NCBI RefSeq assembly: GCF_022201045.2
Contig: NC_068559.1
Coordinates: 24,559,501-24,623,500 of the forward strand
Direction: 5' to 3'
Length of the DNA: 64,000 bases
Source: Citrus sinensis
Lineage: Eukaryota; Streptophyta; Magnoliopsida; Sapindales; Rutaceae
This document shows, piece after piece, positions 24,733-36,583 of this stretch. The translations under genes and the position numbers were made by a program. The notes beneath the pieces are model-generated. The model was given only the letters and a program-made list of their open reading frames with translations, searched no databases and was not told where the DNA came from. Position 1 is the stretch's first letter. Each line of letters opens with the position of its first letter.

Positions 24733-24813
24733 GTGCGAGAGGCTTGCTGTCGCACCAAATTGGTGCGGCAGTAGGGCGCTGTCGCACCAAAATTGGTGCG
24801 ACAGTGGGGCGCA
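24733..24813. repeat. third cluster of diverged GTGCGACAG palindromes
   Basis: GGTGCGAGAGG..TGTCGCACC, GGTGCGGCAG..TGTCGCACC and GGTGCGACAG occur here with spacers AAATT and AAAATT instead of TTAGCTTG. The right flank is very C-rich (24820-24850). Confidence 0.7.
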
Positions 24814-25723
24814 CATGCGCCCGCGCTGCCCCCCACCCCCCCTCCCTCCCCACAACACTCAAAAATCCAAAAACAATACTCCCAAAACACCACCAACCAC
24901 CACAAACACCACCACCACCACCATTATTCTCAAACTACAACCATTATTATTCTAAAATTTCATTTGAAATTAATGAAAATAAAAAAAATGGCTAATCTAG
25001 GTTTTGTTGAAAGTTGTAGATTGTAGATCGGACGTCGATGAAAGATGGAGCCACCGCCGACGAGGGCTGATGTTGCCGCCGATGATGGGAGTTGGTTCGG
25101 TTTGGGAGAGATGAGTGAAAGGGAGTGTTGGGGGAGAGATGAGGGAGAGGGGTATTTTGGTCTCAAAGCTTGTTTTATGGCTAATGTTGATAGAAATTTG
25201 TTTGGGGGGTTAAGATGAAAAAAACCAAAACTTTAATGGTTATTAGTGTAAATTTCCCGAAATAAATTTCTTCTCTTAGTAAATTGCATTTCTTCTTGTT
25301 TAACACCTATTTGTTTCAGTTGCGTTGCTCATCATTGCGCCGATCATGGGCTGGCACGACGAATATACAAACAATTTTTTCATAAAATTGGGAAAGACTG
25401 GACTAACTACATATAGCGTATGAAGGAATTATCGATCATAAAAGTATGCGACTGCAAAGGGCATCGGATGCTTGACAGCAGTGACAGGGCGAGAGCAGGA
25501 ACAAATCTTTTGGATTTCTGATTTCTGAAGCTAAAATGATGAAATATTGACTTGTGAAGAAGAAACACGCAGGCTGAGACCGCAAGATCGTGCGGTATGT
25601 CAGTGAGCCCCCACGTGCAATTGTTTTGATGTGATTCATCACTCGTTACTTGTCTCTTGCATATCATTCGTCTCCTCACCATCTCATTCTTTCTGTTTCT
25701 CTATCTTGATCCCTTTGTCCAAA

Positions 25724-25880
25724 TAAAAAAATTGTTATAAAATAAAAATATTAAAAAAATAAAAAATAACGGTACGAGTATCAATACTTTAACGATATAA
25801 ATATTTTAAAATATTTTTAAAAATACAAAAATTAAATAGATACTAAACTTAAAATACATAAACTAAATAGATTTTTACCC
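25724..25880. repeat. truncated copy related to the 28752-29300 element
   Basis: The sequence AAAAATAACGGTACGAGTAT, then CAATACTTTAACG, AAAAATACAAAAATTAAATAG and ACTAAATAGATTTTTACCC follow the same order as the right arm of the element at 28752-29300 (ATGGTAGGAGTATCAATACTT, AAAGTACACAAACTAAATG, CTAAATGAACTTTTATCCC). Only one arm is present. Confidence 0.6.
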
Positions 25881-27374
25881 TCACGAGAGATATGAATTTA
25901 ACACCGCACAACGCAACACTAGTATTTAACATGCAACTCTACTTTAGCATCTATCGGGAGTTGTTTCATAACACGTGAACAATATTGTTCATGCAAGAGC
26001 ATGACTCGTTAAGTGTGAATTAAAATCTCTATATATTATTAGTTTAGATTTTTTTTTTTTTTTTTTTTTGTGTCCGATTCAATGTAAATGCTGTTGTCGA
26101 AAGAAAAGCGCCCCGATGCCTGTTGGTCCAAAGAAATTTTTTTCCACCTAGTATAATTTATTTAACAATCTATGCGAATAATCCGCTTATTCTGAGAGAA
26201 AATATCATTTATGACATCATGAAGTTTATTACTGTTTATTTATTTTTGTCGGCAATTCCGTGTATAAGGAATTAGCAAATTTTCTTCCCAAATGTCCTTA
26301 TCAAACGAGGGTTAAATAAGTCTCGAAACTCCTCTCCCTTTCCTTGTCTGTCTGTTAGTGAAAATCTTCTTATATATGTATATATATATATATAGGTAAT
26401 TTTTTTTTTTTTTCATTTTTGCTTCCTATTGTGAAGGTAGATTTTCTGTGAGATAGTTTTAAGTAATTGTCTCAATCTAAATCTTGGTGTTTGGTAATGT
26501 TTTGGTTTTCATTTTTTTTTTTAATGTGTTAAAATGGGAGTTGTATAGATATGAAGTAGCTCTTGGGTTATAAAATATAAAACGGTAGTAGATCTGTAGA
26601 TGGATATTATTGGAAGATCTGTTGTTATTTATGACAATTTAGAGCCAAAATTGGAGATAGAAGTTATTAAGAGAGTTAAGGAGTATTCTTTGTGGAGCTC
26701 TGAAATTGTGCGTGCATGACGATCAGATGGAGATAATCAAACCTCATGAATAATAGATGTGTTTTTAAAAAATTTTGTTCCAAATTTTATCTCAAATATA
26801 TATGTGATCTGTTATCAGTGGTAGAAATTTTTTTAAAAATTATAAATGAATTAATTTCGTGTGAATATGCAACGTCATTTGAAATTAAATTTTAGAACAT
26901 CCGACGCTATTCTTGTATTTATGTTATCCTATGCCACTGAAAATTACATGTGTGCGGGGTTTCATTTTTGTCTAAAAAAATGAATTTGGTTGCCTTTATC
27001 AAACTTTGCTCTTTGTACTTGTCATTGATTTTTGTAGACAGCACAATTTGAAGCAATAATCCGCAATCTAATTAAGAAGTTTAATAATATTTGTTATGTT
27101 TAAGTATTTAAGCCTTAACAACCATGGTATTTAGGATATGTTTGGAATTATTTGAGAGATTCAAAAGTGGTTTTGAAAAGTTAAAAGTTAATTTTGATAT
27201 TTGGTAATTTTAAAAAAAATTATTTTTGACAAAATTACTCTATCCTATAGTAGATTTTGAAGAGTACGGGAGAAATAATTTTTTAAAATCTAATTTTGAG
27301 AATCAATTTTATACTTAATACAATTCTATATATGTCTTCACATATATTATAAAAATTCAAAATCATTCTTATTT

Positions 27375-27375
27375 A

Positions 27376-27409
<34 letters not shown>
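27375..27409. repeat. (ATT)n microsatellite
   Basis: About eleven uninterrupted ATT/TTA trinucleotides. Confidence 0.9.
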
Positions 27410-27410
<1 letters not shown>

Positions 27411-27891
27411 ATTGAAGAGAATACTATTATTATCAATCATTTTGAGATAAAAGAAACACAACAAACAAAATTAATTAAATAAAAAATTATTTTAGTTAAC
27501 AATTATTATATATTATATATACATGTTTATAAATATGAAAATGAATTTTATTCAATATCATGTCTACTTTAGTCATTTGCATTCTTACTGTAATTCAATA
27601 ATAAGATTTACCAAATGTCTATAATTACTTTAAACTTGCATCAGTTTTTAAAATAAATTTTACCAAATATTTAACTCATTATCTTTACCGTTGATTATTT
27701 CTACAACATAATTAACAGTAATTATTGTTAAATCTATAGCATTACCAAAATAGCTCTTAATTTGAAATATTTTATGGTCCAATGAACCACCACTTTCTTA
27801 CTATAAAAGCATTGGTTTTGTTGTAGATACAGTAATGAATCAATCTATTCACATGCAAACCAGTTCCACAATAAGCTTTCTTAAGCTCTAT

Positions 27892-28160
27892 TTGATATTG
27901 AGGTCAGATAGTTGTAACTTAAAATCTATATTATTAAAGGGTTTGTTAAATATAGTTGCTGTAACTTAGAGCCTAAATTGATTTGATCCACCACTTGTAT
28001 GATGAAAAACTTATAACATCTTTATTATTTTTGTTAAAATATTATTTAAAAATTATATTTACTACACACTATTGATTTTTATTTCATAGTTACAATTTTT
28101 TTTTTCTCACAACAGATATAGCTTAAATGCTACAAATCTTAATACCAAAATAGACCTTAG
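27892..28160. repeat. possible hAT-type MITE
   Basis: The left end GCTCTATTTGATATTGAGG resembles the reverse complement of the right end, AGGTCTATTTTGGTATTAAG. The similarity continues weakly inward. Ends of the form CTATTTGGTATT are common in plant hAT MITEs. The target-site duplication was not resolved. Confidence 0.35.
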
Positions 28161-28751
28161 CCAGAATGAAGCAGTAGATCCTTTGATTGTTTATTAAACA
28201 TTCACATTTCGATGTTTCGCCAAGTGACAATGACAAAAAGGCTTGCTACCCATACTATAATTAATTAATACAAATGCGCCTAACTCAACATTGCTTATCA
28301 ATCCCTTTCAATTTTGAAAAATTGTTATCAAATCCACTTCCATGATGTATACATCAAGTTGAATTTTAAGTGACATAAGATTCATTGAAAAAAAATCATT
28401 TGGATAAACTCAATAAGGTGAAGTGGTTTTTGTTTCTTTTATGTGAGGAGACTTAGGGCTTGAGGAACTTCAAAATAACAATGTTTCTTAATGGGTTGGA
28501 AGTGTAAAAATATATACTTAATATTTTGGTTATTTTTTAATTTTAGCAAGGACTTTCATAGTAAATCAAATAAAAAATAGTCTAAATATCTAATTAAATT
28601 TGTAAATTTTAAAAAGTCAAGGGGGCTCCCCCAGTCCTAATATGGCGCCGCCACTTCCTGTTACAATTGATGGGTGTAAAGTCGTTTTTGTTAATGCCTA
28701 GATTGTGAGTAAAAATGTAGGTTTCTTGAGATAAGCATATGCTAATACTTT

Positions 28752-29300
28752 GGATAAAAGCTCATTTAGTCCCTGTATTTTAAGATTAGTATTTATTTAG
28801 TTCATGCATTTTTTTAAATGGCTCAAAACATCTGTGTCGTTAAAGTATTGATACCCCTACAGTAACTTTTTTATTTCTTTTGGCTTACTTTTATAATATT
28901 ACCCTTTTATAATATTTTTTTTTGTTTGGACATTAATAAAAAGAAAATAATTAAATTACCAATTTAATCTTAAAAAATAAAAAAAATTTATATTAATTTT
29001 TAATTGTCAAAAATTATATGCAAACTACCAAGTGTGCAAATGACGCTTGCAAAAAAATTAATATAATTTTTTTTAATTTTTAGGGTTAAATTGGTAATTT
29101 AATTATTTTCTTTATATTAATGCCCAAACAAAAAAATTATTATAAAAGAGTGATAGTGTAAAAGTAAGTCAAAAGAGATAAAAAGTAATGGTAGGAGTAT
29201 CAATACTTTAATGGCAGGAATGTTTCACGGTATTTTTAAAAGTACACAAACTAAATGAATACTAATTTTAAAATATAGAGACTAAATGAACTTTTATCCC
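28752..29300. mobile_element. long-armed Mutator-like foldback element, 549 bp
   Basis: Nearly the whole element is one diverged palindrome. The left end GGATAAAAGCTCATTTAGTC and the complement of the right end, GGGATAAAAGTTCATTTAGTC, begin arms of roughly 250 bp that share TTAAAGTATTGATAC, CTTTTGACTTACTTTTA-like and AATTAAATTACCAATTTAA blocks. The flanks have an exact 9-bp duplication TAATACTTT (28743-28751 and 29301-29309). There is no coding capacity. Confidence 0.85.
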
Positions 29301-29309
29301 TAATACTTT

Positions 29310-29896
29310 TGTTAAACGATGGTATTAGAGCCTGAAATGAAAAATAATGATAGGTTCCTTTAATTTGCCAGAACAAGAAGAAAGTACATGTAAATTCTAA
29401 TATATTAGATCATCCAAAGGGGCTTGTGCATGTTGAGAATTAAGCTCGATAGCAAGCATGCTACTGCTAATAAATTAAGAATTAATGTACTTTGCTGGGT
29501 TGGTTGATTTTTTTCTTTTGAAGTACTGGGTTGGTTGATGTTGATCTAATGACTAATAAGAAAATATTTATTGATGGGTTTATCAGTTGACGAGCCTAGA
29601 TTGAAGGCTAAACGACCTATAAAAGAAAGGCATGGATATCGTTGATAGTTGACACGGCCATACAGGCATAGCTTGGCACGTTTATTGGCAGGCTTTGAAG
29701 AGGCAAAGCAATTAATAATGTACCTCAATTGAAAACCTACATAACCCCACCCATCCTCCGTTTTGTTGTGCAACAATTTAATTACTTGAGGGTGAGTTAC
29801 TTAATGCTGTCACTGTCACTTTCTACTATCTCGCATTTAACTACAAAAAACAAAAAACATGACCAATTGCTTGTTGCCTGTTGCCTGTTGCCCGTG
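29310..29896. other. intergenic region, no gene seen
   Basis: A short open frame at 29546-29776 (-) has no recognisable motif. A threefold TGCCTGTTGCC repetition lies at about 29871-29891, directly beyond the stop of the PLC-X pseudogene. Confidence 0.5.
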
Positions 29897-32230
29897 CTAG
29901 TCCTTGTCCCCTTCATCACTGCATGATCCGGGCGGCGATCCGTGCTGCAAAACAAAGACAAATAGTGCTACAAATTAATCACACTGCGTGAGAATACAAT
30001 TGGAAAACTGTGAACTTTTACATTAGCCCAGTTTAACAGATCACTTGTTTACATTACAAGCCCGTTTAAATCTGTGCCATGAATAAAGTGCTTTTTACCA
30101 AGTGAAAAAAAATGTCCAGATCTCCTCCAAAATGAATAACTTAGGAAGGCAGTCTTTCTCTCAAGTTAGGAGTTGACGTCCTTTGAATATTTGAGAGAGT
30201 TAAAAATTTGAGCGGTGTTATATCAACATTGATGTCAACATGTCTCAGTATATATATATATATATATAATTGTACATATCAGTTATACTCTCATGTAATA
30301 TGAGTTGTAATTTAAGTAATAGTCTCATGTCATAAAAAAAAAAAAATCTCCTATTAATGGGCAGAGTAACTAATCATTCAATTATCCTTTCAGTAAGTAG
30401 AGGTAGATGGCAGTATTCCAAAAAAAAAAAAAATTGAATAACTAGTTGCAACATTTCAGAAATGTTTAATTGTTAAATTTCCCTTTTATTGATCATGAAT
30501 TTCCACTATTTTGATGAAGATAAGAGAATTATAATATTTTAATGTTTATGAACATTATAATACATTAATTATATTAGTAATACAGTACATTACGTTCATT
30601 TCTAAAATTTAAAGGAATAGTTTAGCCTTCAAGATATGAGTGTCCTTTTTTCTTTTATGAAAAAGTTTGAACACTTTTGGACAACCTACACTGCTTCTTT
30701 GTAAAGGCATTTGAAATGAGATAGCTACTACTTACTAATTCATGAACATGAACTCTTACCACGCATGCATGTACATCGCTACAGCCGCACAACAGCTTCC
30801 CATTCAATGTGTCTACAGCCTGAAATGCTCCTCCTCCATTGCTCCTCTGCATCAATTATATATATATATATATCAATAATGATTAATAATAATAATAATC
30901 TCAAAGCATGAAGTGGCAGATGAATTAATACTTAAGTAACTGTTTCATACTTTGTAAAATTCGACAGCAACAAAGTTAGCCCATCGGTTGCCATGTAGTT
31001 CCATTGATAAGCTACGCCTTCACTTTCTCGCTTAGATTTCTTTGAAGTGAAGACTATAAGCCTTTGGTTACTGGCCACCATGTCCTTAACCAGCCGCCAA
31101 TCTTGTCCGTTTTGCGGCATCTTTGAGACAGGAAACCAGTACTTCATCAAACCGCTTTCATTGAAAACCTTGGTTAAGCCATTTGGGGTCTCAAGTCCTC
31201 CAAAATTATTGTTACAATCTCTGTTGGATTAGCTGACAAGAAGGCTTCTATTTCCTTAAAAGTGTCTCTAGCAGGTTCCTTTTTGAAGGACAAAACATCA
31301 GAAAGAATTGTGTGTGTTTTAATTGAATCAATTTGATTAAGAAATGTAAGTAATCTATTACTTACAAATGCAGTTATGTCAAGACATTTTCCATCGAAGG
31401 AGTACACAACCATATGTCCCCTTTGAAGTCATGTGTCCAACATTAAAGGCTCGAACACCATTCTGCGAATTTTGGGGGAAAAAAAAAAATGTATATATAG
31501 CTAATTTGATCTAATTAAAATTTTTTATTTGAATATGTAATCGACGGAGTAACCTCACATTAAGCTGCTGTGTGACGTTATCTTCTTGATTTGTTAAGGT
31601 AACTCTTGGAAATCTAGTATGTGGCGGCTCTCCACTAATGGCAAAAGAATTATGTGTTGTTAGGAACGCATATTTGCTGAAATGCAATGAGTCCTTCTGT
31701 TAAAAATTGAGAAAAAAAAAACATGATTAAAATTCATGTCAATAATATTCATATTTGAGATTTCAATTTGAGTATATATTTTGTCAATCGGGGAAAACAA
31801 TAAATAAATAAACTTGAATTCTATGATACTTAACACACAATAAGTGAGTGGACATAAATTTACCTCAAGCTTGAATTGGTCTGTAAAAGATGATCTAACA
31901 CATCTTGAACCTGTGCTTTCTAAGGAACAAGGGAAACAATCGAGTCCAGCCGCGCAAACCCCGTCAGATGAGCAGTCATCTCCAGGCGAAAATGGCAGAC
32001 ATTAATTATCGGAATCAGACTCATAACTCAGAAATTAACTAAACAAACATATTAAAGCGTTTATTGTCAATTTTCTTCTCTTTTATTTATTTATATATTT
32101 TTTTCCATAATGTATTCATTATAAAGAAATGTGACATTGCATTGTCCATTAGAGCAAGCTAATGCAGTGGCAACAACGCTCGAACAAACTGAGGCTATGA
32201 TTGATAGTATTTTTTTCTGAAATACGCCAT
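29897..32230 (-). pseudogene. PI-PLC X-domain phosphodiesterase pseudogene
   Basis: The exon order of a plant PLC-like phosphodiesterase is recognisable. The first exon (32230 to about 32155) has ATG, a hydrophobic signal peptide and ACSNGQC. A cysteine-rich exon follows (about 31990-31864: CSSDGVCAAGLDCFPC). Next comes the His-region exon (31696-31559: FLTTHNSFAISG, NQEDNVTQQL). Then NGVRA at 31.46 kb, EIEAFLSANPTEIVTIILED, KYWFPVSKMPQNGQDW, RSNGGGAFQAVDTLNGKLLCGC at 30.86 kb, and a short last exon 29897-29946 ending in TAG. It is broken. Small indels shift the frame between NGVRA and DGKCLD, about 5 nt are missing after IILED, and the approximately 70 residues normally between AYQWNYM and ANFVAVEFYK are deleted. 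No enzyme can be made from it as it stands. Confidence 0.85.
30110..30346 (+). repeat. poly-A retroposon (SINE-like), copy 1
   Basis: The segment ends in a run of 13 A and matches the element at 58233-58516 in order: GACGTC.TTTGAATATTTGAGAG, GTTAAAAATTTG, ATATCAGTTATACTCTCAT, AATATGAGTTGTAATTT. An internal (TA)n run lies at 30249-30268. The 5' boundary and target-site copy are uncertain (ATCTCCT occurs at both sides). It sits inside an intron or gap of the PLC-X pseudogene. Confidence 0.55.
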
Positions 32231-34158
32231 TGATGTTTGAAATTACAAGAAGAGTTCTCAGTTTTGAATGACTTTAGTGTTTATATATGATAGGATAGAG
32301 CAGTGACAAAAGTAATGAATGAATCTAGATGGTGCACATTTATTACGGTACCTTAAAACGACAAAAGAACGAAGTCATACAATTATCTCGGGCTGATTGC
32401 AGTGATTAAAGCATATAAGCCTAAAATGGAATAATAGAAATTGTTTCCCAATCTGATAAGATCGGATACTCTATTTGTTGCGAAAATATGTAAACTATGA
32501 GGTTGATATAATTAGTAATAGTGTGGCTGCATGCCAGCGTTACTTGAGTTGTATTTCTTAAACGGAATTACACCAAGTTTTGTTTGATATAACATTTTAA
32601 AAAGAGTTATGAACGTTTACTTAATATAACCTTTTTATTTATAATTCGATTCTATTTTGGAAATTCATTGAGATTATGGAGCCTCTTCATGCTATACCAT
32701 TTTTAAATTTTCATGATTAAACAATGGCCATTTTTAATATTATGAAAACAAGAGGGCTGATATTATGCACACCATGGTACGCTATAACCATTTTATTAGC
32801 CGGGCTATAGTCTTCACAGATTACGACATAGTCCTGCCAATAAAAAGGTGATGCATGAAAACAATCAGCCACCGAAATATAAAAGATAACTGTAAAGGCA
32901 TGAATTAGATTTTAATTTTCAGGTGATTATTGGCCTGTGAGCTTTAATTTATTAGTTTAATTTATTTGAATTTAAGCTTTGTTCTACTTTTGAACAAATT
33001 TAAAATCACGAAATTCAACAATTAAATTTACCCAAAAAACTTTTTACTAGTAATAGGGATGGCAAATGGGTCGGATACGCGGACCAGTCTTGGCCAAGCC
33101 TAGCCACTGATTTGTTGAGTGAACCGCAGGCCCGAAGCCGAAAGTCCTAGGCCCAGCTAGGAAACAAGATTGACAACCAAATTCCACCTACGTGAGCTAA
33201 ATTTACCCAAAAACTTAATTATATCACTAACTGCGAAACACATACAATTCTTTCGTATATGGAACGCACTTATGTCAAAATCAAACACACCAATTCATCA
33301 TATGCATATGATAGACGCTATAAAATTGGTCGGTGAGCTCCATTGGAACACTGGGTGAAGGGATCAGTAAGCTAGCTGGGTTTGTTTTCACGTACGCATT
33401 GCATGGAATAATGGAAATCACCGGTTTTCAGTAACAACAGTTTCGACTTGAACTTCAGCAGGAGTTGGCTCGACGACGTTACGTTGACATTGGAGCGTGC
33501 ACGTTGCAATAACAGTTGGATTCATGGTGGCGTGTGATAAAGCCAGCCAAAGAACGCTTGCAGTTGATCAAGTTAATAAGCATTTGATGCCAAGGAGGCG
33601 AAATTATGATCAGAATGCAGCACACAAATTACATACTCTCTCAATAGGTTAATTTCTCAGCTTTCACATCTTCTCTCTTTCTTTTTAAATTGATTCACAG
33701 TGTGAATTAAATATTAATCCTAATCAAATCCTAAAATCACATTGTATAAATAAGCGCGTACAAACTGACGAAGATATTAATTATATAAAATTATTATGAT
33801 CCCACATAATTTAGAAAAAAATATTACATTTTTCAACTAATTTCTTTGTGCCATATCAATTTATACATATTAATTTATTCAAAATTATTTGTGATTTTTT
33901 TATTATTATTCCTGCAATAAAAAATCTTTTGACAGCGAAAAAGTAATAAAAGGAAAACCTTGTAAGAAAATAATAAAAAAGAAATAAGGAAATTATTTAA
34001 AACAACGGCCGAAGAAGTCAGAGCCTTTTAACCCGAGAGACAGAAAACGGGCCTGAGATGCCAAATCCCAATTCTTGAGCACAGGGTTGAAGGTGAGGAT
34101 CTCAGAAAATCTTGTTGAGAGAGAGGGAGAGCGGCTGACCAAAAGCCCACCAATAAAG
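32231..34158. other. intergenic region, no intact gene
   Basis: It contains the promoter side of the PLC-X pseudogene, a degraded hAT-type end at 33053-33150, and the cytochrome b5 leader. An open frame upstream of 34159 begins with TTG only and is leader sequence. Confidence 0.55.
33053..33150. repeat. hAT-type element end (fragment)
   Basis: AATAGGGATGGCAAATGGGTC followed by GGCCCGAAGCC and CCTAGGCCCAG is the layout of many plant non-autonomous hAT ends (TAGGGATGGCAAA). No matching right end was found nearby. Confidence 0.4.
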
Positions 34159-35285
34159 ATGCCGACTCTCTCAAAGCTCTACACGATGCAAGAAGCTGCT
34201 CACCACAACACCAAAGACGATTGCTGGATTGTCGTTCATAACAAGGTACCCTTTCTTTTTCCCCCCTTCGTGATTTGCATCAATCAAACTTCTTATTTGA
34301 TTCAATTCATTAGCCAAAAAAGTTAGGATTTGAATACCGGGTTAGCCATGGGTCAAATAGTTGCTCTTTGGGCTTGAAAAATAAAATTATTATCAAGATG
34401 CAGTCACAACTGGCGTGTAAAACATTTGTGAACAGTTAATCCCAAAAGCGTTACTTGATTGGTAATTGCTCCGACGATTGGTATTGAATTAATTGCTTCA
34501 GTATCATCCATGTTTTGTTCCATTTGGCTTATCTTTACTGTGTGCTGATTGATTACCTTTAGTAAATTTCTGTGCTTGCTGAATAGTTCCGCATACTAAT
34601 AGCTACCGGATTGTAGAGTAGATCGAGGATTGTGATATATGTAATGCCTATTGCTATTGATTGAATCAGAGGTTCCAAGGAATTTCAAATATATATTTTT
34701 TTTTTGGTAAATAATGTTCTGAAATTTGGTAAATATCTCTTATGTCAATCTCAGGTGTATGATGTCACTTCATATTTGGATGATCATCCTGGTGGAGATG
34801 ATGTAGTTCTTGCTGCAACGGGTAATTCTTTTCTTGCAGTTAGTTTATACATAATATATCTCTCGTGGAACTTTCCTGCACAAGTCTATTACAATCCAAG
34901 TATGATCTGTGACGATGTGGGATCTGATTACGTTATGTATTATGTTTTTAATTCAAAGAGTATTACCTTCTGTATCAATGTCATAGATGTTGAACCCTCG
35001 ATATGTTTTGATGCTTGTAATTTCATTATTGTAGCAAAAGATGCAACAGACGAATTTGAAGATGCTGGGCATAGCAAAGATGCAAGGGAACTCCTGGAGA
35101 GCTTTTGTATCGGTGAGCTTGACACTTCATCTCCATTGATCCCAGAACTTGAAATTTCGTCTAAAAGGCAACCGTCAGATTTTGCACTAAAGCTCAAGAA
35201 CTTGACAAAGCAATACTGGGCTGCTCCTGTTGCTGTTGTTGGCATCTCCGTGATGGTTGGCTTCTTGTGCTTGCGCAAGAAGTGA
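34159..35285 (+). CDS. CYTB5: cytochrome b5, ER tail-anchored
   Basis: Three exons (34159-34245, 34755-34821, 35035-35285) join in phase to 134 residues, the usual length of plant ER cytochrome b5. It passes electrons from NADH-cytochrome b5 reductase or P450 reductase to fatty acid desaturases, hydroxylases and P450s. The heme fold is clear: [20 protein letters not shown], then HPGGDDV with axial His40, and [14 protein letters not shown] with axial His64. The C-terminal segment [17 protein letters not shown] (about 112-129) is a single membrane span followed by RKK, typical of a tail anchor with the N-terminal domain in the cytosol. The ATG at 34159 matches the family start. The upstream in-frame extension to 34075 would need a TTG start and is rejected. 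Confidence 0.95.
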
Positions 35286-35985
35286 ACCAACGCATCTCCA
35301 TTAAACTGTCTAGTATGCTTGCATGAAATTTTGGAATTGCAAAAGCAGGCTATAATTTATAGAAAAACGGTGACGCACAATAATTTCTCTTTTCTATTTT
35401 TATTTTTTAAGAGTTCTACCAATTCATTAGGTGTTCCCAGATTCTCAATTTTATTATGTCTAACATGTTTTAAATATAATGATGTTATTGATAATGTTCT
35501 GAAGCGGAGATTTCGAGTTGTAAGCAGCTTCAAGTGTATGATTTTGAATTTGTGAGCAGCATTCATGTATGTAAACTCAATAGCCTCCCCTATTTCAGCA
35601 GCTATCGAAACTGTATATTCATTAGACGCCACTTGTTTGGGAAGTTTGATTGAAACCATTTCGCTGGATTTCACTTACAATAATGTTCACGGGATATCTT
35701 GAGCTTCAAGCTATGTAATCTGGATAGCTATTCCTGGAAATGGCTGGAATGGATCAATCCAAACTCTAAAGATTGGAGAATAACAGACGTTTAAGTTCAT
35801 GAGTCATTGGAATTAACTTCCTTTCAGAATAAAGAAAGATAGCAGCATATACAAGAAAGGTGTTATAACGAAACCTACCCAGACGGAATAAACAGTGTTT
35901 TTTTTTTTAAAAAAAAAAATTTATAAAATAATGGATTTTGGGCTTTTCCTAATTTGCTGGCCCAGTTCAAGGTGATAATCGATGA
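35286..35985. other. cytochrome b5 3' region and intergenic DNA
   Basis: The interval contains the presumed 3' untranslated region of cytochrome b5. No second gene is seen. Confidence 0.5.
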
Positions 35986-35994
35986 ATAATAAAA

Positions 35995-36439
35995 GGGTTA
36001 TTTCCACCTAACCCCCAAATCTTTCAACATTTTCCACTGAACACCCAAACTTTTCGACATTTTCTACTGCACACCTAATTCTGTTAATTTGACCGTTATT
36101 TTTAACGGAACTATTTGAAAGTTAAAGAAATGTCTGAAATACCCCTTATCTTGAATTAGAAAAGAATTAAATGGGATAAAATATTAATCTAATAATTAAT
36201 ATTTACATTAAAAATTCTTAATTAAAAGTAATTAATAATAATCCCATCAATTAATTTATCAAATAAATTTAATTTATTATTATTAAATAATATTTATGGC
36301 ATGAACTTCCAAATTTACCCTTTGACCGTTAGAATAAATGGTCAAATTAACGGATTTGAGTGTGGATTGAGTATTGTTGAAACATTTGGGTGTACAGTGG
36401 TATGTGTTGAAAAATTTGGGAGCAGGACAGAATTAACCC
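35995..36439. mobile_element. non-autonomous Mutator-like element, 445 bp
   Basis: The left end GGGTTATTTCCACCTAACCC and the complement of the right end GGGTTAATTCTGTCCTGCTCC share CCCAAAT.TTTCAACA, CCACTG.ACACCCAAA, and TCTGTTAATTTGACCGTTA against CCGTTAATTTGACCATTTA, about 120 bp in all. The flanks have an exact 9-bp duplication ATAATAAAA (35986-35994 and 36440-36448). It ends only 144 bp before the start codon of the RRM gene, so it probably lies in that promoter. Confidence 0.85.
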
Positions 36440-36583
36440 ATAATAAAATATAAAGCGAAACTGTTCCTACGTCGCCGACGTGAAAACTAACTGGTTAAAT
36501 TTCCTCTTAAAAATAAGCATAAGCAATTTATCGGGAGAAGGAAGAAGAAAGTAGAAAGAAGAGAAGGGGTGGTGGGAGAAGGG

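Larger units (their letters stand above)
22981..25258. mobile_element. Mutator-like element (Pack-MULE type), 2278 bp
   Basis: The left end GGGAAATTTACGAAAATAACC and the reverse complement of the right end, GGGAAATTTACACTAATAACC, align at about 80% for roughly 85 bp, both reaching CTATCAACATTAGCC. The flanks carry an exact 9-bp duplication GAAATAAAT (22972-22980 and 25259-25267). The interior has no transposase. It holds a tandem palindromic array (23305-23664), a fragment of an F-box/LRR gene in reverse orientation (about 23700-24035), a second small repeat cluster (24039-24107) and a third (24733-24813). This fits a non-autonomous Mutator element that has acquired host sequence. Confidence 0.85.
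25268..28742. other. gene-poor AT-rich region
   Basis: No gene is recognised over about 3.5 kb. It contains poly-T at 26049-26068, an AT run near 26375-26395, an (ATT)n microsatellite at 27375-27409, a truncated relative of the 28752 element at about 25724-25880, and possible hAT-type MITEs. Confidence 0.6.

Noticed and set aside
25407-25682. 91-codon minus-strand frame next to the Pack-MULE
   Set aside because: No family motif, and its start is arbitrary; treated as chance.
28618-28665. GC-rich fragment (GGGGGCTCCCCCAGTCC, GGCGCCGCCAC)
   Set aside because: It resembles a common transposon-end remnant, but no partner end or duplication could be found; not called.
34075-34158. N-terminal extension of cytochrome b5
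   Set aside because: It would need a TTG start, and the family begins at the ATG at 34159.
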